Below are positions 44,280 through 52,982 of a DNA stretch of 64,000 bases, in pieces. How positions within the stretch are numbered: the stretch's first letter is position 1; each line of letters starts with the position of its first letter. Where the stretch lies: NCBI RefSeq assembly GCF_022026395.1, contig NZ_CP041767.1, positions 4,398,501-4,462,500 of the forward strand. Direction: 5' to 3'. The notes under the pieces are model-generated. The model worked only from the letters and a program-made list of their open reading frames with translations, was not told the origin of the DNA and did no database searches. This stretch comes from Brevibacillus brevis (lineage in GTDB: Bacteria > Bacillota > Bacilli > Brevibacillales > Brevibacillaceae). The position numbers and the translations under genes are program-made.

Positions 44280-45260
44280 TCACAACAATAGCTCCATGGC
44301 TGCGCGTTCTTTATCCGCAATCTCGAGCAACAGCTTAGACGCGTGCACGAGCTCTTGGTGCTCACCTGTTCTTCCTGCATGGTCGATTGAAGCAGACACG
44401 CTAACCCACATTGGAGCGATCTCTGTAAACATAGAGTGGGCTTGTTCGATCCTCGGGTCCTCCAGCCGATCAGCACATTCTCTCAAATAATCCCTATACA
44501 GATTCCGAAATAAAGCGCCGCCAGTTCCCGCCCGCTCCATTAGCGTCGCGGTAAGACATAAATCATGTTCGAAATTGTTGCTGCGAGAAGGCCATTTCAA
44601 GATTTCATTGCTCATTTTAACAACGCCTCTATTGCCAATATTCTGAATGGGCGGGTTCAGATAGTCATGCGCATTCATGGTCAAGGATTCGCGCATAGCA
44701 GAAACAAGCGGAAGCAATGCGTCGTTTGGCTCGATCGTAAAGGAACGATTCCGGGAGCTCATGGGTCCCTTTGCATTTCTGGCAGCGGCCAAGCTTGTCA
44801 AACTCGTCTTCACTAGTCCACCCTGTTGTCTGGTGTCCGCCAAGTAGGCGTATTCGTCATCTATACCGTAAAGTACCGCATAGTGACCGGCGAAGTGCAC
44901 TTTGTTCGTAAAATAATCCAAGTAATAGGCATCTAATTTAAGCCCAACCGGAATCCCGTGTTCAATGCTGCTTCGGACGTTCTGCCACGCCTTATTAACG
45001 GACGAGGTTTCTTGATATCTGACGTTCAAGCCGAGTCGTTCGGCGAGATAAGCGGTCAGTTTATCCGGTTTTATCCTTCCTCCGATGAAGGGGAAGTCCA
45101 TTCCCTTCGAATCCCAGTATATGAATCCAAGCCCTTGCCCGAGTCCGAACAACATCGGCTCAGACAGGTGGACTCCCGCATATTGCATTAAATTGCCCAT
45201 GGCGGTTGTTTCGCAATGTTCGCCTTGATAAGGGATGAAACCTTCAATAAATTTGACCAT
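44280..45260 (-). CDS. BtrH-like protein (butirosin acyltransferase family)
   Basis: A 326-residue protein with a BtrH N-terminal-type domain: GEHCETTAMGNLMQYAG (about residues 10-26) and LSEPMLFGLGQGLGFIYW, then VGLKLDAYYLDYFTNKVHFAGHYAVLYGID (about 120-149). BtrH itself transfers an acyl side chain from a carrier protein during butirosin synthesis, but many homologues are outside such clusters, as here. ATG 45260 has GGAGGAGG 11 bases upstream. It overlaps the PadR gene by 17 bases and is probably controlled by it. Confidence 0.82.
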   Translation of the reverse strand: MVKFIEGFIPYQGEHCETTAMGNLMQYAGVHLSEPMLFGLGQGLGFIYWDSKGMDFPFIGGRIKPDKLTAYLAERLGLNVRYQETSSVNKAWQNVRSSIEHGIPVGLKLDAYYLDYFTNKVHFAGHYAVLYGIDDEYAYLADTRQQGGLVKTSLTSLAAARNAKGPMSSRNRSFTIEPNDALLPLVSAMRESLTMNAHDYLNPPIQNIGNRGVVKMSNEILKWPSRSNNFEHDLCLTATLMERAGTGGALFRNLYRDYLRECADRLEDPRIEQAHSMFTEIAPMWVSVSASIDHAGRTGEHQELVHASKLLLEIADKERAAMELLL

Positions 45261-45816
45261 GGCTACTTGCCTCCTCCAATAATTCATGTATGAAACGTCT
45301 AACGAACGCTTGCTCGCTCTCGATTAAGCTGAATGGATGCAAGAACAACGCCCTTACGTTCAGCGGCAAGCTAGCTCCGCCTTGTGATTCGTACTTCTGT
45401 CTTATTTTTATCGAGGCTTGTTCAAGAAAATCCAGTCGTTTCCGTAAAGCAATGACGGCCTCTTCCTTCCCGATATGGGGCAAAGCGGCCAAACCGAGAT
45501 CGAAGCGGTTGTCACGTTCCCGTGTAGACGACAGACTGTCAAGAATTTCATTTCTCAGCTTACGTATACCCACTTCGGTGAGGGCAAACCGGGTCGGCGC
45601 TGGCCCCTTGCCGGACTTCTCGTCGGATGTCTCGGGTGAGATCCATCCTTTATCGCTAAGTTTCTTCAATCCTGTATATATCGAGGTTGTACCGATATTC
45701 GCCCATTCTTTATAACCTCGCTGTTCGACTAACTTCATAATATCGTATCCGGAAGCTTGACGATGTTCCGCGATCATTTGCAGGAGCATGAATTCGACAT
45801 TCGATAATGTATGCAT
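45244..45816 (-). CDS. PadR family transcriptional regulator
   Basis: A 190-residue PadR protein: N-terminal winged helix (MHTLSNVEFMLLQMIAEHRQASGYDIMKLVEQRG, IYTGLKKLSDKGWISPE) and a C-terminal helical dimerisation part. PadR proteins usually repress their own operon and release on binding a small molecule. A perfect inverted repeat lies 21 bases upstream of its start. Confidence 0.9.
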   Translation of the reverse strand: MHTLSNVEFMLLQMIAEHRQASGYDIMKLVEQRGYKEWANIGTTSIYTGLKKLSDKGWISPETSDEKSGKGPAPTRFALTEVGIRKLRNEILDSLSSTRERDNRFDLGLAALPHIGKEEAVIALRKRLDFLEQASIKIRQKYESQGGASLPLNVRALFLHPFSLIESEQAFVRRFIHELLEEASSHGQIY

Positions 45817-45836
45817 AGAGAGACTCCTTACCTTTA

Positions 45837-45856
45837 ATATTTCATATGTGAAATAT
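45837..45856. promoter_or_regulatory. Candidate PadR operator
   Basis: ATATTTCA-TATG-TGAAATAT is a perfect 8-bp inverted repeat directly upstream of the padR-btrH operon. Confidence 0.6.
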
Positions 45857-46048
45857 AACGTAGGTGTAATAAAAATTCAATAACCGAATCAGCTAAAAAA
45901 CTACAGCTTGAGAATGTTCAAATCAGGAACTGACGAACTTCCGAATGTATGGGTCTTGAGGTTGATAATGAAAGCGCAAGATCTTGAAACGTACATTCCC
46001 CTATACTAAAAATGGCAATTAGTTGTAACGAAAAATGGGGGAACGAAC

Positions 46049-47329
46049 ATGGGTAACAAGGTGGAAGGATTGTTAACTAACGCAGATTTTCGCAGGCTCT
46101 GGATTGGGCAAACTGCATCACAGTTTGGGACTCAGGTTGCATTATTAGGAATGCCATTAGTGGCAGCTCTCTATTTAGGGGCCAGTCCCATGCAAATGGG
46201 GTTTCTTGGTTTTGCCGAGTATGCGCCATTTATCATTTTCGGTTTGCTCGCTGGTGTATGGATAGACAGATTTCCCCGGCGACCAATTCTTGTCGCCGCT
46301 AACTTTTTCAGGGGTGCATTACTGCTCATTGTGCCGCTGACAGCCCTAACTGGATTCCTGAATATGACGGTACTATATTTGGTTGCCTTCATAGTGGGGA
46401 TCTGTACTGTCTTTTTTGATGTTGCTTATACATCCTTTTTGCCTTCCATTGTGAGCAAGGAGCAGCTTGTTGATGGGAACAGCAAGCTAGAGACAAGTAA
46501 ATCTACCGCGCAAATTGCTGGGCCGGGTTTATCAGGTGGACTGGAACAGTTAATAACCGCTCCTTTTGCAATATTGTTCACGTCGGTATCCTTTTTTGTA
46601 TCCGCTGTGTACATAGCCCGGATTCGCAAGTTGGAGACAGTCGTGACAGATGCCAACAAACAAAAAAACATGTGGCTGGAAATGAAAGAAGGGCTGCATA
46701 CGGTTTACACAAAACCGTTGCTGTGGGGAGTGGTGCGCTGCTCAACAATCTTTAACCTTTCCTGGAATGTTATTTTTAGTGTTTATGTTCTTTATGCATC
46801 GCAAGAACTCAAAATCAGTGCGAGCATTCTTGGCATCATTTATGGAACGCTAGGACTAGGGTACCTATTTGGCTCTCTGCTTGCCCAAAGGGCTGTACAC
46901 CGTTTTGGAGTAGGTCCAACAATTGTGGGTTCCGCTACGATCGCAGCCAGTGGCGGTTTGCTTGCTCCATTAGCAGTAGGATCAGAATTAAGTATGGCGT
47001 TGATTATGATGACGGGACAGCTTCTTTTCGGAATGGGTGTCTCCATGTTTAGCATTAGTACCATCAGTTTACGTCAAGTAATTGTACCCGATGCCCTGCA
47101 AGGTCGCGTGAATGCTACGTTTCGATTTATCTCGTGGGGGTCTTTACCGCTTGGTTCGTTAATTGGAGGGATGATAGGGGGCACAATGGGTTTACGGTTC
47201 GCTTTATTTGCGGGTGGCATTGGATTGTTAGCTTCGGCTTTTACATTATTGTTCACCCCATTTTTACAACTACGTATGAAATCATTTCATGAAGTAACAT
47301 TGGAAAAAGATGTGTCTATAAAGAGCTAA
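46049..47329 (+). CDS. MFS transporter (DHA3/macrolide-efflux type)
   Basis: A 426-residue MFS protein with 12 hydrophobic segments, starting after GGGGGAACG. The N-terminal NADFRRLWIGQTASQFGTQVALLG, the loop GVWIDRFPRRPIL (about residues 69-81) and VFFDVAYTSFLPSIV (about 119-133) are characteristic of the DHA3 group, which includes macrolide efflux pumps. The substrate is unknown. Confidence 0.88.
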   Translation: MGNKVEGLLTNADFRRLWIGQTASQFGTQVALLGMPLVAALYLGASPMQMGFLGFAEYAPFIIFGLLAGVWIDRFPRRPILVAANFFRGALLLIVPLTALTGFLNMTVLYLVAFIVGICTVFFDVAYTSFLPSIVSKEQLVDGNSKLETSKSTAQIAGPGLSGGLEQLITAPFAILFTSVSFFVSAVYIARIRKLETVVTDANKQKNMWLEMKEGLHTVYTKPLLWGVVRCSTIFNLSWNVIFSVYVLYASQELKISASILGIIYGTLGLGYLFGSLLAQRAVHRFGVGPTIVGSATIAASGGLLAPLAVGSELSMALIMMTGQLLFGMGVSMFSISTISLRQVIVPDALQGRVNATFRFISWGSLPLGSLIGGMIGGTMGLRFALFAGGIGLLASAFTLLFTPFLQLRMKSFHEVTLEKDVSIKS

Positions 47330-47356
47330 GGAGTGCCTTAAGAAGTATGAAACTAA

Positions 47357-47902
47357 TGGTATCAATCGTTGTCAGCAATAAGAAAAACCAGGAAGACCAT
47401 CTTCCTGGCTAGTACCGAATGCCGAGCTCTGCCGCCAACACGAGAAACATCGCATGCGACCAAAGGAGCGGCACAGCGGGATGCCCTGCCCTCTCCACCC
47501 ACATCTCATAATGAGTCGGAGAAAGCAAATGCTCCTGCACTTGCTCAGGCAGTCCGCTCGCTTGCCGCTGGGACACCATCCACGCCGCTATCTTTTCGGC
47601 TTCTTCACGCCTGCCCGTTTTCACGTAATACCAGCCCAGCCACGCAAATAACAACAGCCACTGCCCCCCGCCGTAATACGTATCGGTCGGATAGCGATGT
47701 ACGCCGTATCCTGCGCGCAGCTCCTCTTCTATAGCCTGCACGGTTCGGATCATAAGCGGATCAGCCACGTCGACGATCCCATACGGCAGTGCCAGCCAGA
47801 GCAGACTAGCATCCACAGAATGATCCCCAACGGATTTTATCAATCGCCCGTTGGCTGTACCATGCTCGCATATGAATTGGCGAATGGTCTCTCCTTGCTG
47901 AG
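47357..47902 (-). pseudogene. Fragment of a GH15 gene (C-terminal third), with its terminator
   Basis: This segment is nearly identical to 51680-52227 and carries the last ~165 codons of the GH15 gene (from GETIRQF to AAELGI), including its terminator hairpin (CCAGGAAGA / TCTTCCTGG). Upstream it breaks off at TGAG into lysR sequence. It and the parent form direct repeats of about 545 bp around 3.8 kb. Confidence 0.88.
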
Positions 47903-48296
47903 TCGCCTCCCGCTTTTTGCCCGGACTTTTGGGCAGCTTTCGCAAGCGGTTTCCGGCCGTGGACATCCTGCTTTGGAAGGCGACAGTGATGAAATTAGCA
48001 ACTGGCTGCACAGCTCGGTTGTCGACATTGCTTTTACCGTTATGCCTGATAAGGAAATGCAAACGTTGCCGCTCTTGCAAGACGAAATGATGGTCATTTT
48101 GCCAGATACCCATCCGCTGAAAGATAGTCAGACTCTTCGTTTTTCCGAAATTGCAGAGCGTTGTTTTATCATGCCAAAGGTTGGCTGCATCCGAAAAATG
48201 CTGCAAGAGAATCACATCACCCCAACAGTTACGTTTGAAGTGCGTGAGGTGTATACGATTTTGACCATGGTGCAGGAGTATATCGGCGTCACCATC
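47902..48296 (+). pseudogene. Internal fragment of lysR
   Basis: Near-identical to 35598-35993 of the intact lysR gene (codons about 101-232). One T is missing in CTGCTTTGGAAGG, shifting the frame. Both ends are abrupt: GH15 sequence on the left, inverted yoaP sequence on the right, joined at ATC shared by both parents. Confidence 0.9.
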
Positions 48297-48408
48297 GTAG
48301 GGAAGAACAAGTACCCTTATTTGAGTGAGAGGCGTTTTTTTTTAGCATATGGGGTTTGAGCTGGCAGACCAAGCAGAGTCGTATTTTCAATTAGTGGCAT
48401 GGAAATGG
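48294..48408 (+). pseudogene. Inverted internal piece of yoaP
   Basis: Reads in + direction and matches the reverse complement of 36641-36528 of the intact yoaP gene (IVGKNKYPYLSERRFF...). It is opposite in orientation to the yoaP piece that follows. Confidence 0.85.
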
Positions 48409-48746
48409 TGAACGATTCCGTCCATACCACGTTTGATGGCATCTTCCTTGCAATGATGCAACAATTGTTTCGCATGCCCGTTCTCTTTATATCTGCCAGA
48501 GACCCACAAACAGTTAATATACATATAATTGGGCGCTTCAATTGGAACCCATGCCATTTCCGCAGGCAAGTACTCAATAAACACTTTTGCTCGCTCATCC
48601 AAGCGATAAAAAACCAAACCTTCATCCATTCGCTCTGTCAGCCACTTCTTCTTCTCAGCTACTGAATGTTCGTATTGTTTTGCACCTAATGCACAGCATA
48701 TGTGCTCCGCTTCTATATTCTTTTTCGTGATTTCTATATACTCCAT
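48409..48746 (-). pseudogene. N-terminal fragment of yoaP
   Basis: Matches 36643-36980 of the intact gene, that is the start codon and about 112 codons of the GNAT domain (MEYIEITKKNIEAEHICCALG...). It ends where the inverted piece begins. The YoaP domain and the end of the GNAT domain are lost. Confidence 0.9.
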
Positions 48747-48775
48747 TGTTTACCGCCTCCACCTTTCCTCTGCTT

Positions 48776-50203
48776 TTATCTATGATCGCGGACGATTTGA
48801 CCAAGCCTCTCAATGCCAGATTCAAAATCGGCGATCGAAGCGTACCCATACGAGAGCCGCACATACCCTTCTTTCGTCTCCCCGTAAATGTTGCCCGGAT
48901 TCAGCAGAATGCCCTGGCGTTTGGCTGCTGTAAAGAGCTCCATCGTCGAGAGCTTTCCATTCATTTTCAGCCAGATGAAATATCCTCCGTCAGGTACTTC
49001 CCACGTCGCGAGCTCACTCATGTGCTTCGTAAGTGCCCGGATGGCAGCCGCTCGTCTTGTAATGAGCTGCTCTCTGACCTTGTGCATATGCCTCTCATAC
49101 AAGCCACTTGCCAGCCACTCCTCCGCCACACGTTGTGATAGTGAGCTGACTCCGTAATCCGTCTGCATCTTGATATCGGCCAGGCGTTCGATAACTGGCT
49201 CTGGCCCCACTACCCAACCAATCCGCAAGCCGGGGGTCAATGTCTTTGACAGGCTCCCGATGTACAGGACATGTCCGTGTTTATCTCTAGCCTTGAGCGG
49301 CAGCGGTGGAGGCTCTTTCGTCCACAGCTCGCGGTAAATGTCATCCTCGATAATCGGCAGACGCTCTTCTTCACATACCCGCAGCAGCTCCAACCGGCGT
49401 TTTTCTGTCATCAGGATGCCTGTTGGATTATGAAAGCAAGGATTGGTGTACAGAATCGCCCCATGCTCCTCTTTTCGCCTCGCATAGATCGCCTGTGCAA
49501 TCATCCCCTGACGATCCATCGGCAATCCGGCAAGCTCCATCCCCGCCGACTGGAACACATGCAAGGAATTGAGATACGAAGGCTGTTCCAAAAACACAGT
49601 TGAACCTCGATGCAATAACCCAACCGAAATGAGCTGGAGCGCCTGCAATGCACCAGACACGATTAAGACAGAAGAAGGCGAAGCTGTAATTCCTTGTCGT
49701 CCGACATATTCACTGACCGCTTGGCGCAGGGGAAGGTACCCTCTCGGCTCTTCATATCCAAATCCGCTAAGGTTCCTCGTTACCCGCTCCATGACTTGCT
49801 TCATCGTATCGACTGGAAACATGTCTGGGGAGAGCTCTCCTTTGCTCAGCTGAATCAGGTCTGACTGGAATTCACGCTTATTGATTTCTTGCACCGACGT
49901 CATGCTTGGCTTGTGCAATCCAGATCTGACGTACTCACTCCAATCCGGCGGTGGTGTCGTAGCCAACAGCGTCCAGGTATTATTGACAACGACAGTGCCC
50001 ATTCCCAGCTTGCCCTCGATCAACCCGTCTGCTGTCAACTCCTCCAATGCCGCAATGACCGTGCTTCGATTGACTTCGAACGCTTGTGCCAAGTCGCGTT
50101 GGCTGGGGATTTTGCTGCCAATCGGCCATTCTCCTGTAGATATTTTTCCTTTGATAAAATCAATAATTTTCCGATATTTCGGCAACCGTTTCTCTCTGTG
50201 CAA
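48776..50203 (-). CDS. MocR/PdxR-type transcriptional regulator
   Basis: A 475-residue fusion of a GntR winged helix (about residues 8-75, KISTGEWPIGSKIPSQRDLAQAFEVNRSTVIAALEEL) with a class I aminotransferase-like domain (about 120-470). The PLP lysine motif is seen as SLSKTLTPGLRIGW. MocR proteins use PLP as a cofactor or ligand and often control divergent genes; here the neighbour is an EamA transporter. The TTG at 50203 is preferred because AGGAAGGG stands 10 bases upstream; ATG codons at 50230 and 50236 are also in frame but have no ribosome site. Confidence 0.88.
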   Translation of the reverse strand: MHREKRLPKYRKIIDFIKGKISTGEWPIGSKIPSQRDLAQAFEVNRSTVIAALEELTADGLIEGKLGMGTVVVNNTWTLLATTPPPDWSEYVRSGLHKPSMTSVQEINKREFQSDLIQLSKGELSPDMFPVDTMKQVMERVTRNLSGFGYEEPRGYLPLRQAVSEYVGRQGITASPSSVLIVSGALQALQLISVGLLHRGSTVFLEQPSYLNSLHVFQSAGMELAGLPMDRQGMIAQAIYARRKEEHGAILYTNPCFHNPTGILMTEKRRLELLRVCEEERLPIIEDDIYRELWTKEPPPLPLKARDKHGHVLYIGSLSKTLTPGLRIGWVVGPEPVIERLADIKMQTDYGVSSLSQRVAEEWLASGLYERHMHKVREQLITRRAAAIRALTKHMSELATWEVPDGGYFIWLKMNGKLSTMELFTAAKRQGILLNPGNIYGETKEGYVRLSYGYASIADFESGIERLGQIVRDHR

Positions 50204-50237
50204 CCTGATCGATCCCTTCCTCTTCCTCATCTTCATA

Positions 50238-50293
50238 GGTAAAAGTGGTTGGTTTTTTTGATAGCCGAGTGGTTGCAGATATTTTACCACTTC
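50238..50293. promoter_or_regulatory. Candidate MocR operator with three GTGGT words
   Basis: AAAAGTGGTT, GAGTGGTTG and the inverted TTTTACCACTT lie within 55 bases between mocR and the EamA gene. A diverged copy of the same block stands at 37033-37087 without the regulator gene. Confidence 0.5.
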
Positions 50294-50367
50294 TTGTTTA
50301 CCATGGAAAAGAAAGAAGAAGCAGAGAATAGCAGGTTGGTTTTTTCATTCGAAGGAGGGAAGTTATC

Positions 50368-51270
50368 TTGTTTCATCCTGTCAGAAGTCGTATTTTCGCT
50401 GCACATGCCATCAGCATTTTGTTATGGGCCTCGGCCTTTGCCGGTATTCGCGTTGGGCTGCAAGCATACTCGCCGGAGCATCTCTCGCTGCTTCGCTTTC
50501 TGATTGGTTCTCTTTTTCTCGGGATACTCGCACTGTTTTTCCGCATCCGTCTGCCGGAGTTAAAGGATGTCCCAGCTATCCTTCTGCTTGGGGGCTTGGG
50601 TTTCGCCGTTTACCATACAGCGCTCAACTACGGGGAGATGAGCGTAAGTGCAGGTGTAGCCAGCCTTTTGGTCACGACGACGCCGATCTTTTCCGCTCTC
50701 CTCGCTCTCCTATTCTTCCAGGAGCATTTCGGTGTGAGAGGCTGGTTCGGTGCACTGATCAGTTTTCTAGGAGTCGCCATCTGTACGATTGGCACAGGAG
50801 AGACCCTCCAAATAACAGACGGAATATTCTTGATTTTATTGGCAGCCAGTAGCGAAAGCATTTACTTTGCGTTTCAGAAGCCATTCGTAGAAAAATACGG
50901 CGTTCTCGCGTTTACGGCCTACACCTTATGGGCAGGTACCTTCTGCATGCTCTTCTTTCTGCCCGGACTTGGCACAGCGATAGCTCAAGCGCCTTGGGAT
51001 GTGACACTCAGTGTTGTGTATTTGGGCATTTTCCCAAGCGTTGTTGCTTATTTGTCCCTCGCCTATGTGACTTCTGTCGTTGGCACCTCGGAGGCTACTA
51101 CCTCCCTTTACATGACGCCAGTGCTCGCTTTTCTGATTGCTTGGGTGTGGCTGGGTGAAGGTCCTACGCTTGTGACGATGGCTGGTGGCGTTGTGACGCT
51201 TGTCGGTGTCCTGCTCGCAACGATGAAGCCTCGGTTATCCAGAAGCACATTCAAACACCAACCCTTTTAG
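50368..51270 (+). CDS. EamA/DMT family transporter
   Basis: A 300-residue drug/metabolite transporter with ten membrane segments and two EamA repeats (AISILLWASAFAGIRVGL... and LLAASSESIYFAFQKPFVEK...). TTG 50368 has GAAGGAGGG 7-8 bases upstream. It is divergent from mocR, which probably regulates it. The substrate, perhaps an amino acid or vitamin-like compound, is unknown. Confidence 0.9.
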   Translation: MFHPVRSRIFAAHAISILLWASAFAGIRVGLQAYSPEHLSLLRFLIGSLFLGILALFFRIRLPELKDVPAILLLGGLGFAVYHTALNYGEMSVSAGVASLLVTTTPIFSALLALLFFQEHFGVRGWFGALISFLGVAICTIGTGETLQITDGIFLILLAASSESIYFAFQKPFVEKYGVLAFTAYTLWAGTFCMLFFLPGLGTAIAQAPWDVTLSVVYLGIFPSVVAYLSLAYVTSVVGTSEATTSLYMTPVLAFLIAWVWLGEGPTLVTMAGGVVTLVGVLLATMKPRLSRSTFKHQPF

Positions 51271-51274
51271 AAAC

Positions 51275-51675
51275 GCCAGTATTTCCATGCTTGTCGCTAT
51301 AGGCGTATCGATCGGAATCAATATGCTTGGAGCTTGGAATGACTACCGTTTTGCTTTGCGGATGCCTCGTAACCATTTGGATCAGAGAGAGCTTTACATC
51401 GAGCTTTGACTCAGTCTCCTCCGGGAGAAACAGAACCGGGCATCTCATTTGTGCGCAGGCATCCTCAAAGTGCAAATCACAGACTGTCTCTATGCTCAGC
51501 GAGGCAGGTGCTCCCTTGCAAGCGCCCCTTGCCCTCACGACAGAGGAAGCGGTTGCTCTGATTTTGTCCTATGAAGCTCTCCCCTCCTTCGGACAAGCCA
51601 TTTGCAAAAGAAACCCTGTCTGTGATAGCCAAGCTGCTTGCGAGTATTCCAACAGAGTCCTGAGCTGAGCATAGC
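51275..51675 (-). pseudogene. Decayed gene, possibly an alpha/beta hydrolase
   Basis: The minus strand shows HFEDACAQMRCPVLFLPEE and HPQSKTVVIPSSKHI, resembling the end of an alpha/beta hydrolase (the strand before the Asp and the final His). Upstream the frame is broken by a stop (near 51577) and no start is available. It adjoins the GH15 direct repeat, so its loss may be linked to the rearrangement. Confidence 0.4.
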
Positions 51676-51704
51676 AACAAATGGTGTCAATAGATGTCAG
51701 CAAT

Positions 51705-51733
51705 AAGAAAAACCAGGAAGACCCTCTTCCTGG
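51705..51733 (-). terminator. Terminator of the GH15 gene
   Basis: CCAGGAAGA / TCTTCCTGG with a 3-nt loop, immediately after the stop codon; TTTTTC follows on the minus strand. Confidence 0.88.
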
Positions 51734-52816
51734 CTAGTACGGAATGCCGAGCTCTGCCGCCAGCACGAGAAACATCGCATGCGACCAAAGGAGCGGCACA
51801 GCGGGATGTCCTGCCCTCTCCACCCACATATCATAATGAGTCGGAGAAAGCAAATGCTCCTGCACTTGCTCAGGCAGTCCGCTCACTTGCCGTTGGGACA
51901 CCATCCACGCCGCTATCTTTTCGGCTTCTTCACGCCTGCCCGTTTTCACGTAATACCAGCCCAGCCACGCAGATAACAACAGCCACTGCCCCCCGCCGTA
52001 ATACGTATCGGTCGGATAGCGATGTACGCCGTATCCTGCGCGCAGCTCCTCTTCTATAGCCTGCACGGTTCGGATCATAAGCGGATCAGCCACGTCGACG
52101 ATCCCATACGGCAGTGCCAGCCAGAGCAGACTAGCATCCACAGAATGATCCCCAACGGATTTTATTAGTCGTCCGTTGGCTGTGCCATGCTCCCGTATGA
52201 ATTGGCGAATAGTCTCTCCTTCTTGAGCGAGTTCGAAAGCTCGGTCGGGCAAATAAGGCTCCATCGCCTTAATCCCGGCATAAATAGCCCCTAGCGTCAC
52301 CGGGTGGATACGGTCTCCTCCCTCTTCCCAGCAATCAAAGTTAGGGAGCTGCCAGCACGCCACTACATAGTCAATCGTCAGTTCAATAGATGGCTTCAGC
52401 TCGTGAATCAAGTCATACTCCCCACTCATCCGCACATGCTCAGCCAGCCCCCACAGCCATGTCCCGTAGCCATCGAGCTGAAAGCTGCCCCATTCACCTA
52501 TCACTTCTTCTCCGTCCGCAGTATAGCGTGTATGCAAAAAGCGGTCGTTCCCCGCCTCATTTTTGTCTAATCCTTTTTTTACTGCCGTAATGGCTGCTCT
52601 TGCTTTTGTCTCATGCTTTCGGATCACAGAATCGCACCACTGGTAAAACTTGCGGGCACTCCCATGGTTCCCAGTACGGTTCATCGCGTATGCTGTAAAT
52701 GTTCCATCGCGGAGCCACGCATACTGATAGTGGACAAATGCGGGTGAAGCGAGATACGCCCCGGTACTCGCTTGATGCTGTAGGATCAACTTTACACTTT
52801 CCTCGATCAGGGTCAT
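51734..52816 (-). CDS. Glycoside hydrolase family 15 protein (glucoamylase-like)
   Basis: A 360-residue GH15-type (alpha/alpha)6 barrel protein. Motifs include YQYAWLRDGTFTAYAMNRTG (about residues 29-48), FQLDGYGTWLWGLAEH (about 112-127), the catalytic-acid region NFDCWEEGGDRIHPVTLGAIYAG (about 159-181) and SVDASLLWLALPYGIV. No signal peptide, so it is intracellular. Family members hydrolyse alpha-glucans or trehalose. It is shorter than two-domain bacterial glucoamylases, lacking the N-terminal beta domain. The last third is duplicated at 47.4-47.9 kb. Confidence 0.87.
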   Translation of the reverse strand: MTLIEESVKLILQHQASTGAYLASPAFVHYQYAWLRDGTFTAYAMNRTGNHGSARKFYQWCDSVIRKHETKARAAITAVKKGLDKNEAGNDRFLHTRYTADGEEVIGEWGSFQLDGYGTWLWGLAEHVRMSGEYDLIHELKPSIELTIDYVVACWQLPNFDCWEEGGDRIHPVTLGAIYAGIKAMEPYLPDRAFELAQEGETIRQFIREHGTANGRLIKSVGDHSVDASLLWLALPYGIVDVADPLMIRTVQAIEEELRAGYGVHRYPTDTYYGGGQWLLLSAWLGWYYVKTGRREEAEKIAAWMVSQRQVSGLPEQVQEHLLSPTHYDMWVERAGHPAVPLLWSHAMFLVLAAELGIPY

Positions 52817-52982
52817 GATTATCCCCCCTTATTCGGACAAGCCGACTTCGTAACAAAAACAGTCGCTGCTCGTCTTCCGGCTATGCTTTTATAGCATATG
52901 CAACCGACATCCAAACGAAAACCCAATCTACATAGCAAAAGAAAACCCACTGGATGCGCATATCCAGCGGGTTCGGTGCCAC

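Noticed and set aside
47454..47651. Arg/Pro-rich + strand frame, repeated at 51779
   Set aside because: It recurs only because the GH15 end is duplicated; it is antisense to that gene.
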